Positions 1 to 12,384 of a stretch of DNA of 64,000 nt are shown here, piece by piece. How positions within the stretch are numbered: position 1 is the first letter of the stretch; each line of letters opens with the position of its first letter. The DNA is from Whitmania pigra (taxonomy: Eukaryota; Annelida; Clitellata; Hirudinida; Haemopidae), in assembly GCA_021613335.1 (NCBI GenBank), contig JAJTWR010000398.1, positions 1,354,501 to 1,418,500 on the forward strand, written 5' to 3'. A program made the translations under genes and the position numbers. The notes below the pieces were generated by a model. The model was given only the letters and a program-made list of their open reading frames with translations, was not told the DNA's origin and did not search any database.

Positions 1-1470
1 GATTTATAGCTGCTTGCCGTGCTCGGGCATCCGTTAGCAGTTTCTACGCACAGGAGGCTCCCAGCTTCGGCATTAAAATTGCTGTCGAAAGCAAGTCTCT
101 CTCGGACAGCAGTTGACGATTCGTTGACGGCATTTCTTGGTCTGTCGATATCCGATAGTTGTCCTTTCTCGCCGTAGTAGCTCTCCGCACTTGAGTTGGA
201 CTCCGAGTTGGTGAAAAAAGTAAACCCTTCGAGACGTTTTTGCCTAGCTATGCCCTGATTTGGGGCTGTAAATGCGGCATCTACGTCAACCTTGGGTAGT
301 GGTGTGATGGATGTGATGCTCAATCTGGCAACGGGCGCCTCCACAGTTTCCGCCGACAGGTCGCTCTCTGGACAGGTAAGGGAAAGCGATTTGCTCAAAG
401 GTGGGCGACAGTTGCTAAGCGCAGAATGTCCCATTTGAGGAGTTTCTAGACTCGATATCTGCTTCATTTCCGTCTGTAAGTTCGGCGATCCAATACCATC
501 CCTTCCAGGAGGAAATGGGACAGGCGAGATGAGTTCAAGGTGAGTACCTTTTCCCCGACTGTCGTCGACTTTGATTTGGAAGTCTGATCGTACCTCGTTG
601 GGGTTTAGGTTGAGATCTCTGATTCCTAGAAAAAGGAGAAAGGTATTAATTGGACTATAAACAAAATAAACTTTTACAAGAGCTCTATTAATTGCAAGAT
701 CAGCGGGCGTAAAATAAAAAAAAAAGAACATTATTTTAACTATAATGCATCATTAACCTGACTCGGCACTAGACCTCGACTGGAAAATTCTCGAGATTGT
801 CTTCCACATGCACTGCACTTCCTTCAACCTGTAGCTTCTCAGGTCAACAAATTCTTCCATGGATTCGTTGTGGGACTTTTTTTCACTCCTGATCCTCAAG
901 TACGGAGGCAGGATTTTCACCATGTCCACGTAGAGTCTAGCTATGAAGGCGTTGGCGTCGACGCACTTACGCCGCTCTGCGTCTACCATCTTCAGCGCAT
1001 CCTAACGGGGATGACAGCTTTTGAGTAACATGAAGATAGGTTCTAGGAGCTTGTTATTCCAAGGAGCTAGCTTACGAATTTACGTGTTCATTTTAGCGAG
1101 ACGGTCATTCACGACACCAAAATAAAATAGAGAATTACTTATGCCACCCTCGCTAGCTGGTCATTAAATGATGCCTTATGTTGTGTGAGATTATTTACAC
1201 ACCTTCGATACTATTTATCGATGGCATTCCAACCTGCAGCTTTTTCTTCCATCCACACCTCTCTATGGTCAGCTTACTTGTCAACCAATTCTGCACCAAG
1301 TTCCTATCGCCTTCAGACAACTTTTCACAAAACACCCTCTGAAGCATGGCTTCAGTCTGAGAAGTAAGATCGCTTTCCATGTTCAAAATGTATTTTTCTC
1401 CGGGGCAACAAGAAAGAAAGCCATGCACAAAAAACAATATCACCAGCAGCGGGAGCCATTTGGCAAGCAT
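1..1470 (-). CDS. Secreted six-cysteine helical protein, cytokine-like (partial, 3' end beyond left edge)
   Basis: I do not recognise this as a named gene. Three exons join in phase: 1470-1201, 1001-758 and 625-1 (open to the edge), giving at least 379 residues. Residues 1-20 form a clear signal peptide (MLAKWLPLLVILFFVHGFLS). The next 150 residues are amphipathic with cysteines at 21, 22, 48, 72, 103 and 154, including LVQNWLTSKLTIERC and a stretch from about 91 to 165 rich in charged and Leu/Ile residues. From about 172 the chain becomes Ser/Thr/Pro/Asp-rich and looks disordered, like a stalk. Signal peptide, six-Cys helical head and long stalk recall the layout of CSF1/KITLG-type four-helix cytokines, but this rests on cysteine spacing and helical look only. 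Whether a transmembrane segment follows is outside the window. Splice sites: donors GTGTAA and GTTAAT, acceptors TTAG and CTAG. Confidence 0.6.
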
Positions 1471-1547
1471 TCGTGTTTCCTGCTAAATTATTCAAAAGGC
1501 AGCCAAAACGCACATGCTCATTAAACTCAAAAGAAATGCAATAAAAT

Positions 1548-4267
1548 TCAGGAAACTGAATTTGAGTTGTTTGCTTTGCGTTCAAATTTAATCTTCATGA
1601 GTGGATTCGATTTCATCGGTAAGGCCGAAAATCGAGGTGGCTTACTGGCCGGCCTACTGGCGGAGGTAGAGACGGAATTGCATTTTGCATTCTGAACGTT
1701 TCCCATCGGCTGTTGAGATTGAAGGACGACACTTTCGATGGACGTCGAAACTGCTTCATGTACTTCTGAATACTGAACTTCTGGCTTGATCAGCAGCTCA
1801 GAGGATTGTGGCATTTCCAGTTGCGATGGCTGTTGATATATCGGAATCAGTTGGTAGCCTGAAGTAAAACAACATCGATTTAAAATGTGAGAGGACATTT
1901 CAAGTGAACCAATTTTAATGCCATCGAAGCATCCCTCACTTTAATTTGAATTACTTGCAAGATGTTTAATTTTACTTAAAATTATTATCATTATCCTCCC
2001 AACAGACATAATAATATTATAATCATAATACATTATAATGCATCGTTACCAAGATTTCTACCTGATTCAGATTTGATGAGAAGTTGTACCTCGTCCGTGC
2101 TGCTAAGATTCGGATCGGAGTAACTGTCAACTGCTACGTTAGAAGTGTCGCCAATGTGAGACTGTGATAGATTAAAAAAAATGTTTTACATATCTATGAA
2201 ATGACATGAATGATGAAAAAAATTTGTTTCAAATTATGACCAACAACGTTTTCACATTGCCTAATTTGAACCTATTAATACCAACTATTTGTTTAAATGT
2301 TGCATTAAATGAATTTAGCTTATTTAAATTTAAATTAAATGAATTTAGCTTAATATTTAGTTATTAGAAAACATCCTTAGCTGAAAAAAAAGGTCAGATC
2401 AAAATGATATTTTATGCATCGACGCAGTCCATCTCACAGAGTTGAGCACGTGAGCTTGTGAGCCGTCGGGAAAAGTCACCAACTGGAGCAGAGATGCGTC
2501 GGTACATGTCGAATCCAGGTGGACGAGAGACAGACCTCCGTCGCTCAGAGTCTGCCACAGGTTCAACGTTTGAGGTTGCTGACCGTTGTTATCGATTACA
2601 CTCAACTCGTAACTGTTGCTGCTGCTGTTCATGACCTGGTTGACCCCGTCGGACATGTTTGTATTGTTGTCGTTGAGAGACTGCTCGTCGGAGGCGCTGT
2701 CGTCCTTAAACGATGGCAGGAGGTCCTGTCGTCCGTGGTAATTATAGCAACTCAGGACGATATTCCTTAGCACATCAGTCCATGACATCTGAGCATGAAA
2801 TGATTTCTATGTTCAGTTTTTAATCATTCTTATAACATGCATAATTTACATTTATATTAACTTACATAATTTTCTTAGTAATAATAATAATAATATAATA
2901 ATAACAATAATAATAATAATAATAATAATAATACTAAAGTGGTACTTCATATTATTTCCCATCAAAACATTCTGACAAATTTGTCAAAAAAAAAGAGTAA
3001 CCAAATTCATAATAAAAATTCATAACCTGCTTTTTCTGTTCATCCGTTCTCATATCACATCTGACGTTAGCCCATGGTGCCTCGTCAGGCCACCAAGGGG
3101 GTTTGTACTCGGGCTTGTTCCAACCTGGTTTGCTTCTGCAGGTGGAGAATTTTAACATCTCCGGAATGAACATCCTCAGCTGGGCCTAGAAATTTAATTA
3201 ATTCTGTTAATAATTAACAAAGAACTTAATTAATCAATAAATTACTCATCACTCATAATTTAGGTCAATCAGAACAAGATTTAAAAAAACAATTTTTGCA
3301 GAATTAACCTGAGTCATTTTATCGATGGGGGTTGGGATGCCGTCAACATTCGGAAGGGGCAGTTCGTGTTTGGTTCCATCCTCCACGGACGTTTTGCACG
3401 GTGCTTGAAGGGCCAGTTTTTGATCCAACTCTGAGAGGATATTACTCTTCTGTGATTTCATCTGTAGCAGAATTTCAACTATTAATAACACAACATTAAC
3501 TTAAGAGTTAAGAAAACATTAAAAATGCGATAAACCTGGATAACTTTAAATTTTAAGCATTGATTTCTATTAAAGACAATGTTGATCAACACAAAGAAGC
3601 ATATTAGCCTCTTAAGAATGATTAAATAACAAATGTGTTTGGCTTACTACTGTTTCCAGAGGCTGAGAACCAAACACTCTAAAGTACATTGGATTTTGGC
3701 TTTTACCTGGAGTGCAGCACAAAATCACAGCCTGCTGTCCGACTCTTGTTGTGTACTCGGACAATGTGGCCAATAATTTTCTGTGAAATAATAATAAAAA
3801 GGCTGGGCTTTAAAACGGTCAGCCACGGACATGTAATGAACTTGAAACATTTCAACACTAAAATTTCTAGATTAAATGCCAAAGTTTAAAACAAGATATG
3901 AAAACAAAACTAATTAATAAATTGACAAATGCAATGAACCTTAACAATCTCGTTTGCTGCCTCTTACGAATGCTGGGGTTGATCTCAAACGAATGAGGAC
4001 GTTTGCGATTCTTTCTCGTGGATATGGCCGCTGCAGCTGCCACCCCGGCAGGTCCTAACAAATGTGCAGCATAAGCATTATTTCAGCTTTTTTTTTTTTA
4101 TAAAATAACTAGTTAAGCTACCCACCAGCATTTGCAAGTTGAGCAGTTACTTCATCAGTGATTGGGTTCATTATTGCGTTGTTGTCATTAAACATCCCCG
4201 TCCCATCCAATGAGCTGGCTTCACTCATTGCATCTTGGATGTTCCCGACCGGGCTGATGACGTACAT
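1548..4267 (-). CDS. NRF1: Nuclear respiratory factor 1 (NRF1 / ewg / P3A2 family transcription factor)
   Basis: NRF1 is a nuclear DNA-binding activator of respiratory-chain and growth genes. Eight coding exons keep phase: 4267-4126, 4054-3940, 3780-3648, 3461-3309, 3185-3027, 2788-2438, 2161-2062, 1858-1548, giving about 487 residues, close to the family length of about 500. Family signatures include DEVTAQLANAG, then KRPHSFEINPSIRKRQQTR (nuclear localisation and start of the DNA-binding/dimerisation domain), LSEYTTRVGQQAV, VDGIPTPIDKMTQAQLR, FIPEMLKFSTCRSKPGW, WWPDEAPWANVR and SWTDVLRNIVLSCYNYHGR. The C-terminal half is Gln/Ser/Asn-rich and diverged, as expected for the activation region. 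The start is uncertain: ATG at 4267 follows a TTTTAG acceptor-like site, so an upstream exon is possible. No AATAAA is visible in the 77 bases before the next gene. Confidence 0.92.
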
Positions 4268-5583
4268 GCCGTGGTTATTGTCCAGTAAACCACTAAAACG
4301 TAAAGGGGGACAATTTTGCAATTTGCCCCCAACTGCATCATGCAATAGGAAACGACTACCGGCTTGTATTCGCAATAGCAACAGACGTCCGCGTAATAAT
4401 AGCTAGGTAACGGCAGACGGGACAGCCAGACGAACGGACTCAATGTGCCCCCAAACCCCATAAATGTACTTGCTATGTGACTAAAGATGAACATTTGTGA
4501 CTTTGCACTTTTTCTAGTCAATTTGAGACTCTGTGATGCCCAAGTTCACAAAATAAATGGACAAAACACAGGAAAATGGACGTTAATTGAGGGAGCCCAC
4601 TGAGTCTGCGCCGGATTTTGCGCATTAAACGAACAAAGCATTGCGCCTGTCCTAGAAACTTTGATTAAAGAGCTCGTATTCGCAGCTGCAATCGATGGAA
4701 AGAAAGAGAAAAATTAAACAAATGTCGACAAATCAAATGGTACCTCATCGCCGCGAATCGTATTTACATATCCTTAAGGGAGCCTGAGCTTAACACGGAA
4801 CTAGTTGATTTTAAAACAAAACTTAAGACGATATCTGTACACTATTTAAATTTTCACTGAAATCCAGGCATCTCAATAAAATTTAACATGATAGCGTTAC
4901 AATTTTTCTAGACCAATTATTTTATTAATTGAACTTCAAACTCGACATACGACAATTTTGAAATAAAACTTTTCAGTGAGAAAAATATACCCATGTATAA
5001 CTAAGACCACTACATTCACCAACTGATTCCGGACTCGGTTTAGCTTTAGAACGCAACCTAAATTTAGTTTTGAAAGCTCTTCTGAATTATTTTCGATCAA
5101 ATACCGCCATTCACGTCACATTACCAGGGCCACTCTCTGAATTACGCAGCACATTGAGGGGAAGATCATTAGGGACCAGTCTATTTAAAGACTACTTTTG
5201 ATAACACAGACTTTTGCCACACCCATGTTGGACAGCGAGGGTCTAAATCGACATCCAGAGGCTCTCTCATCAAATCATATGCCCAAAATGCAATGCTGGA
5301 TGGCAGGTTTATAGATGTAGTTGGTGGGCAGATCTAGAACAGACCACCCTCTATTCCCACTGATCCAGCTAAATTTTTCTGATCTCAATACTCTCCTTTT
5401 CAGAGAAGACTACTCTCAATATTATAGCAGTCTTGAAGTTCAAATTTGAACACTAATCTAACTCACATATCATGATTATCATTCCTAATTAACTAATAAA
5501 AATAATGAATCATAAAGACTTTTGTAGTGAGCCATTTGAAAACGAAATTTAAGATTCTAAGATGAAAAACAATTGAGTTCCAG
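4268..5583. other. Intergenic DNA between NRF1 and TRMT112
   Basis: This stretch should hold the NRF1 promoter and any 5' untranslated exon, plus the TRMT112 3' UTR. An open minus-strand frame continues from the NRF1 first exon up to 4381, but it is not NRF1-like. I see no other supportable gene. Confidence 0.5.
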
Positions 5584-6291
5584 TTACAATTCATCTTCAT
5601 TCAATAGCATGTTTGGGATACCCTTGTTAATGGGGAATTGTCTACCAGTTTCAGGGCACTCCAAGAATCCTTCTTCAACCTCAATCTGAACAATTGGTTA
5701 AAGATTTCAGGATTAAATGTTGCATACCAATTAGCGGTAATATTTAGAATGTAATTACACATTTAAGAAATTTAACAACTAAATCACTAAACCTCCATAA
5801 GTGTGTGATGAGCCTGCTTAAGAAATTGTTCGTTGCTTTCAAAATTTTCTGGTATATCTTTTGGTAAATCGGATGCTTGACCAATCTAATAATAAAATTA
5901 AAAATGTAACAAATTCTTTTATTTCATGCATTATTAATCTGATGACAAATCCTTCAAGAATTTTCAAATCTTAGCAGTAATAGTATTTTACAATCAGAAT
6001 GAGCCATGAAAACAACAAATCAATTAAATGTCTTACTGATTCGGCAGCCTGATAAAGAGCACCCCATTCAAGTCTTCCAATCATTCGTTTTATGAAGTCT
6101 GGATTGAAGTCAACTGATTGAAGCTTTACTTCGGATGCCTACAAAATTTAGTTTATTCCATTTTTAACATATATAACATAAACAGAAATGAATTTATGAA
6201 AACATTCACTTACCGATAATTTGAGTGGAAACCCTCTTTTAACACCTTTTATGATGCTGGATGTAAGCATATTATGAGTTAGCAGCTTCAT
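5584..6291 (-). CDS. TRMT112: Multifunctional methyltransferase subunit TRM112-like
   Basis: TRM112 is a small zinc-finger-type activator that binds and stabilises several SAM methyltransferases acting on tRNA, rRNA and translation release factors. Four exons, all in phase 0: 6291-6214, 6138-6037, 5885-5793, 5685-5584, giving 124 residues, matching the about 125 of animal orthologues. It starts [12 protein letters not shown], the invariant family N terminus, followed by the central [18 protein letters not shown] and the C-terminal [20 protein letters not shown] and NMLLNEDEL. Only the single Cys of LECPETGR remains of the zinc-type cysteines, as in other animals. All introns are short (about 76-151 bases) with GTAAGT, GTAAGA or GTTTAG donors. 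It is independent of the neighbouring NRF1, about 1.3 kb downstream on the same strand. Confidence 0.95.
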
Positions 6292-9255
6292 TTTCGAGAT
6301 ATTTCTCTTTAAACAAGTGCAAGAACGCGATCGATATTAGAGACAGGCAGGCAAAATGTTTATGAAATGTTTATCTCAGCGTTTTCATCGACACATTTGA
6401 ACTTTTAGTAAATGAATAATTTAAAATTACAATATGCAATAAATAACTATTAAACACCATACATTTTATTTAATTATTATGTTACAAAAAATAATTCGTT
6501 GTTCTATATACTTGAGTCACTTTTTTTTTAAATAACTGATTCATACAAAATGCCATTAAATTTACTAAATAAAGTTTCTCCATAACCTCATTGTTTCTTG
6601 TATCGACTACATTGATTCCTTGGTATGAACACCGCTTATAAAAAAAAGTTGCCTTTTAAGCCGCGATGAGGAACGAGGATTGAATCAAAACTATGAAAAC
6701 TAAATTGTCTATAACACCAATGAAGGCTTTCGATTTCTTAATGGCAAAGTAAATAAATCTTCAACTCGTTAATATGAGCAGAGTTTGGGCGCCAGCAAGT
6801 CACACGCTTTCCCACTACTCGATCACGACAGCTCCAGATTTAGCAGTAGTCGAGGTGTGCCATTGCACAATTACCCAGAACTAACCCTCCAGAATAGTTA
6901 GCTTCAGTGAGAAATTCCAAGGCCCTCATCAAGCAGAAAACCTTCTTGCTTGTCAGGTGTTCTTGGACCACTATCAACATCACTGGAGCCATCACCTTTT
7001 TGATGGTAAATCAGGCCCTGGATCTAGCTATGCACGTATCGAAACAAAACAAGCTTTTATTTCTATTTGTATTTTACTTTTATGTTTGATACATTTCTAC
7101 AGAGCAGAACCAAAGTCAGTCAGGCAAACATGTTTAAACGCAACGTTCGTATGTATACAATGGATGTTTGCGCATTTATGTATATCTACAGAGCATGTGA
7201 AAAGCCTTTCAAATCTAAATATTTACAGAAATCGCAAATAATATGGCAATTTAAAAACCTATGTTGCAGCCAATGTCGACAGTTTGAAAATAAGATCAGA
7301 TAGACAAAAGAATGCTATCAGGAGGTCGAAAACGCAGTTGTAAGAAGCAGTTACAAATGACAATGATCGTCGTCTATTATGCCAGAAGCATCATCTGTCG
7401 AAATATTTCAGCAGTCCGAATGAAATTTTACTTTTAATCTCGGAGTCCTAACATGATGGAGAAAATTAACGGCCGGGCGAACAGACCAGGCAGACTCCCT
7501 AGCATGCACTTCCTAGAGGAAGAAGCAATTCACCGGACGATCGAATAATTATAATTGTCGAATAAAACTAAAATAGCGTTCAGCGGACCAAAACTTCTGA
7601 GCAACCCAAACTCAAAACGTTCAGTCTCTGTTAATAATGGCATCTCCTCTATAAAAAGTAAAATCTATGCTTTGAGGATACAAAATCATCGACAACTCAA
7701 CACCACTCTAGAACGATTACTGGCTTCATAGTTGGTTAGTTAATTAATTAATTTCTTAGTCAGTCGGTGACACGACAACATCAGAGGGAAATAGAGGATG
7801 AAAAACAACGGCAACGACAGCGATAAAAAGCACCCGGCTCGAACTAATGAGCGACGATGATAACTTCCACACAGAGGATGTCATGTCATCCCCCATGTTT
7901 GTGGTGCTTCGTGGAAAAATGATCAAATAATGCCTCTAATAAAGTCGAAGAAATTCTAATAGTCGGCATCTTTTAAGTGTTGATCGATTAGACAGGAGTT
8001 CTTGTTTGCTTTAAAAGTGAAACAGTTTCTCCGTCTCTGTGTGTGTGGATGTTGTAAGGCACTGTCCACAATCCAGCTCACAAAACAAGATTGCATAACA
8101 CAAAAGATTGTTTTGTAAATATCCCATCTCAAAATTCCCATTCAAGGTGCTACTCTATAGCAACCAACTTCTTAGTTGGTAAATTAAGGAGAAGAAGACT
8201 TGTGTAAAAATTAATATCCATGATCTCATAAAATCACAATTTAAAAATAGAGTCTTGAAATTTAACAAAACTAAAAAAAAAACACTATAAAACTTTCTCC
8301 AACATGATTAGAATTTGAAAAGACACCTCGCGTTTACAACCAATTTATAGATGAACATGCCCTCAAAAACCAAATACTTAATCTCTACCAATACCACCAT
8401 CATCATCACCACCGTCGCCATCATCATCGTCATAATCATTATTATCATTACCATCGTGATCAGTGCCAACAATGGGCAAAAGCAAAACCGAGATAAGCAG
8501 CAACCACGAAGTTCGACCGGCATCGTCGATTCTTGACGTCAGAAGACGAAAGCAAGGCTCGACAAAAAAGAACACAAAATGTGGATCATTTGTAATAACG
8601 CCATCTTGCCAGCAAAAAATGATAATCATAATCGACAATAATTAACGGCAATTAAATAAAAATTCTGAAAATCCAAAAAATAAACCCTCATCGTGATAGC
8701 AGAAAAATAAGGAACAATATGTGTCAACGTGATTGATACTGGTCGATCTCGACGAACAATGAATGATCAGTACACTTGAATTGAATTGAGCCTGACAGAC
8801 ACCAGACAGAAACTGAAACTGAGTAAAAACCTGAACCTTTGCATTTTCTACCAAAGAGTCTAGAGAAGCTAAGACAGAAAGCAGCAACGACAGTTCAACA
8901 CTCTCGTTCGAAAAGGTTCAAAATGTAGCCACGTCTTCACTCTCGAAGGTAGCGAGACAACCGGGCGGACGGCCGATGACCACGAATAAACTTGCCGAGC
9001 AAAACGACAGATCCAACCGTCGCTGATGAAACGATGCGAATCGATAAATACGTGATGAATGAGTCGTTACATTTTGAGGGTAAAATTTAAGAATTTCAAG
9101 GAAATTCTACATGAAGTGAAGAATAATGGAAAGCTATGGGAATAATAATAATAATAACAATAATAAATATTATACACACAATTGTACCGATACAATTGAT
9201 TGCAGGATAGATTGCATCTCTGTTTAAACGACGATGGCAACGACGACAACAGAGG
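6292..9255. other. Long gene-poor stretch between TRMT112 and CTDSP
   Basis: This holds the TRMT112 promoter and presumably the long CTDSP 3' UTR. Short open frames on both strands (for example 6907-7303 and 8308-8645) have low-complexity, unconserved-looking translations, so I do not call them genes. A CAT/GAT-rich run lies at about 8395-8460. Confidence 0.5.
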
Positions 9256-12200
9256 CTAGTGGTGGTTCGCAGCGTGAACGGAGCTGTTGCTGCCGCTAGA
9301 CTGCCTCTGGGAAGGCATGAGATGGTTGGTCAGGATCTGCCTCGTGTTGATCTGTTGCTGGAGGGAGCTCCTGTTCTGCTGTGTCTGTAGGGTACTCGGG
9401 TGAGGCCTGGGTAGGGTGTTAGGCACCCGAAGCACCAGACTCTGGTGACTGGTGAATTGTTGCAGTCGGACGTCGTTCTGATGGTTCGACCTGCCCGACT
9501 GATCTTCGAACGTCTGCGCGTTCTCCTGCCGGGTGGCCGGGAGACTGTTTTCCCGGACGAGGGGCGGCATGGGCGGCGGAGAAAACGTGGCGTTCAAAGC
9601 CGGGATGCCGGCAGACGGATGGAAGCTTTGAGGGAGACTGGCATAGCTCTCGGCCAGCCTGCGCGACGTGTTCAGACCGAGAGGCAGACGAGAATTGGCC
9701 AGGAAAGTGTAAATGTCTTCAACTTTCGACAACTCTTCAAAGAATGGAATCAGATCCAAAAGCTCCCTGTCTGTCGGATCATCGAACCAAGAGACGACAG
9801 GAACCTGAGAATTAAAAACAAATTTACGGTTTTTAAATTAATTAAAAAGTTAGATAATCAAAAATAAAATTAATCTACACGTATGGCTGATTGAGCTAAG
9901 TGCAAACAAACATTAAACGTGGATGAGATTATGCTCGATTGGATATATTAAAAATTTTTGCAATTGAAATCTCAAAAAAAAAATTAACTGCTATGATAAC
10001 TTTTCCGAAACGAAAACTGGATCCCAAGGAAATCCACACTAACGGCATTACGTGGATGGAAGAGATAGGACATTGGAGAGTTGTCCACGATGACTATCTT
10101 GTCTAAATCTCTGCCGAGTCTGCTTAAGTCCTTCAATAAATTAAAATAGATAACGAATTATTAAAATAAATAACAAATTATTAAAATAGATAAATAAATT
10201 CATCCATAAACAAACAACCAAACCTACAAGGAACAGCAATATCGATCAATATTATATCACGTTTTCATTAAATTTGCAAAGTTAATTTTCAGACAAAGAC
10301 AAGTGAATTAAAAGTTTCAAAAAAAAATTATATTTTTCTGAAATGTTCTTATTAAAAATAGGACATGTAACTGATAAATGAATTATAAATGATTAATTTT
10401 AATTAAAGACAATTGTACAACGGCACTCAAACCACTCTCCCACTCTGCAAGCTAATTGCAAGATGACAAAATGAGAAAGCCATTGTTAAAAAGCTAATTG
10501 ACCTGCAGCTGCAAGAGTGGCATGACGATAGGATCGGATCGTGCTCAGCGGACGATTTTGATTTTTTTTATCGAGTGCCAATTATCGAAGATTCATTCAA
10601 GTGAGCCAATTTGCAATGCAAACCTTGACGTAGTTGCCTTTGTGGAAGACACAAGATTCTCTGAAGAGTCGAGACTGGAAGACGCTCCACTTGTCCAATA
10701 GGTCGGTTACAGGGTCTGCATACTGGAAATGGGATCAGATCGATTAGTAATAATATAATAACGTCTGGAAAGAAACAATTTAATATTTATATTTATTTTA
10801 TCTTTTATTTCCAAAAATTCGGTCAAAGGACACTTTAAAAGTGCCTATAATTATGACTGAAAGGAATGGAGAGATTAAGGTTAAAGAGAAATGATAGCAA
10901 GTTGTAAGGACTGCAGATTCTGCTTAAGTGGATCTTTGAATCTTGGCTTAGAAATGAATTTTCTAAAGTGTTAATGCAATTAGGCACACGTTAGACAGTT
11001 AGAAGCATGTTGCTGACAATGAGAGAGACTAGGTCAGGAGATAAATGCTCTGTGAATGCACATGTGAATGCCTATGCCTATCTAATCAACATTATTATAA
11101 TTACAAACATTACAATAGCATAAACATTATTATAATTATTATTGTAATTACTGCAATTAGTTTCTACAAAATAAGTAATGTTTGAAAAACTGATTAGAAA
11201 TAGAAGCCCCTTAAGATGATGATGTTATTGATGATGATGATGATGACTTGACACCTGATGTGTTTGTTTGAATGGTTCCAAGTGAATCAGAAAAAGTCTG
11301 CAAAAGGATCTATCTGATTACATGAAGTATGACCAGAACTTACTCACTCATGCATGCAATTCTCCTTGAGATAAACACTTGGGCAATAAATGATGCAGTA
11401 CAATAATAATTATGAAATCCCAGACTATTGTCATTGCAGTCCATAATTATGCCTACATCTGTATATTCATAATTACTAAATTTCCGCAAAAGCAATTAAT
11501 CTGTCAACCATTTTTTAACCAATTCAACCTAACCTCAGTAATAATAAAATATTAATAAAAATATCACAAGAATGCATAAATATTTGTAATTCTAGTAATA
11601 ATTTTTCAAACATCTGATAATAGTACTGCTAATGATCATACCAAAGGCACGCTTTCATCCATACATCATCCCAGTTGGTATTCACTTGAGGTCAACACAC
11701 TACATGCGATGATGATGATGACGACGACGAGGTTGCCGGCGATTTAAAATACATGCGCGGCAGACAAGACCTAGCCATCGATTGAACACTCGGTCACGAA
11801 GAAACTATGTCGATGACCCAGATACACATGCAAGAAACAGGTCAAGTTCCGGAGATCTTTACAGCGAACTTTTAGCGATCTATCGTTATCATTGAGAAGA
11901 AGACGACAAGTGTGATGATTAGGCATCTCAATCACTCAATTGATGATTAGTAATGGTTATCAATGGCGGATGCGAGCTGAGCATAAGGACAAACAGAATC
12001 CTTGCACAAATGCATAAAACAACAACTAGTAACGTAACTATTACTAATATTGCCTAAATAAGACAACTATGACAACGACGACAACAACAACAACAACCAG
12101 GTCTGAATGTTTGTAAGCCTTCTGCACTTTAGCCATATCCTGGATGGAAGTCAATCAGCAGATGATGATGATGATGATGATGATATGATGATTAGATATG

Positions 12201-12353
12201 CAGGATGTATGGAAGTTGGTGGATTTTAAGGAAACATGTGTATAAGTGGTGCTTTGATTTCAAGCCAAATAGACGCTCAATATAATTTATTAATTTATTA
12301 ATTATTAATTAGCCTTTGCTAATGGTCATCAAGTAGATTGAATGGTTCTCAAC

Positions 12354-12384
<31 letters not shown>

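Noticed and set aside
6907..7303. Three overlapping plus-strand frames of 60-94 codons
   Set aside because: No recognisable domain, no splice support, and composition like intergenic DNA.
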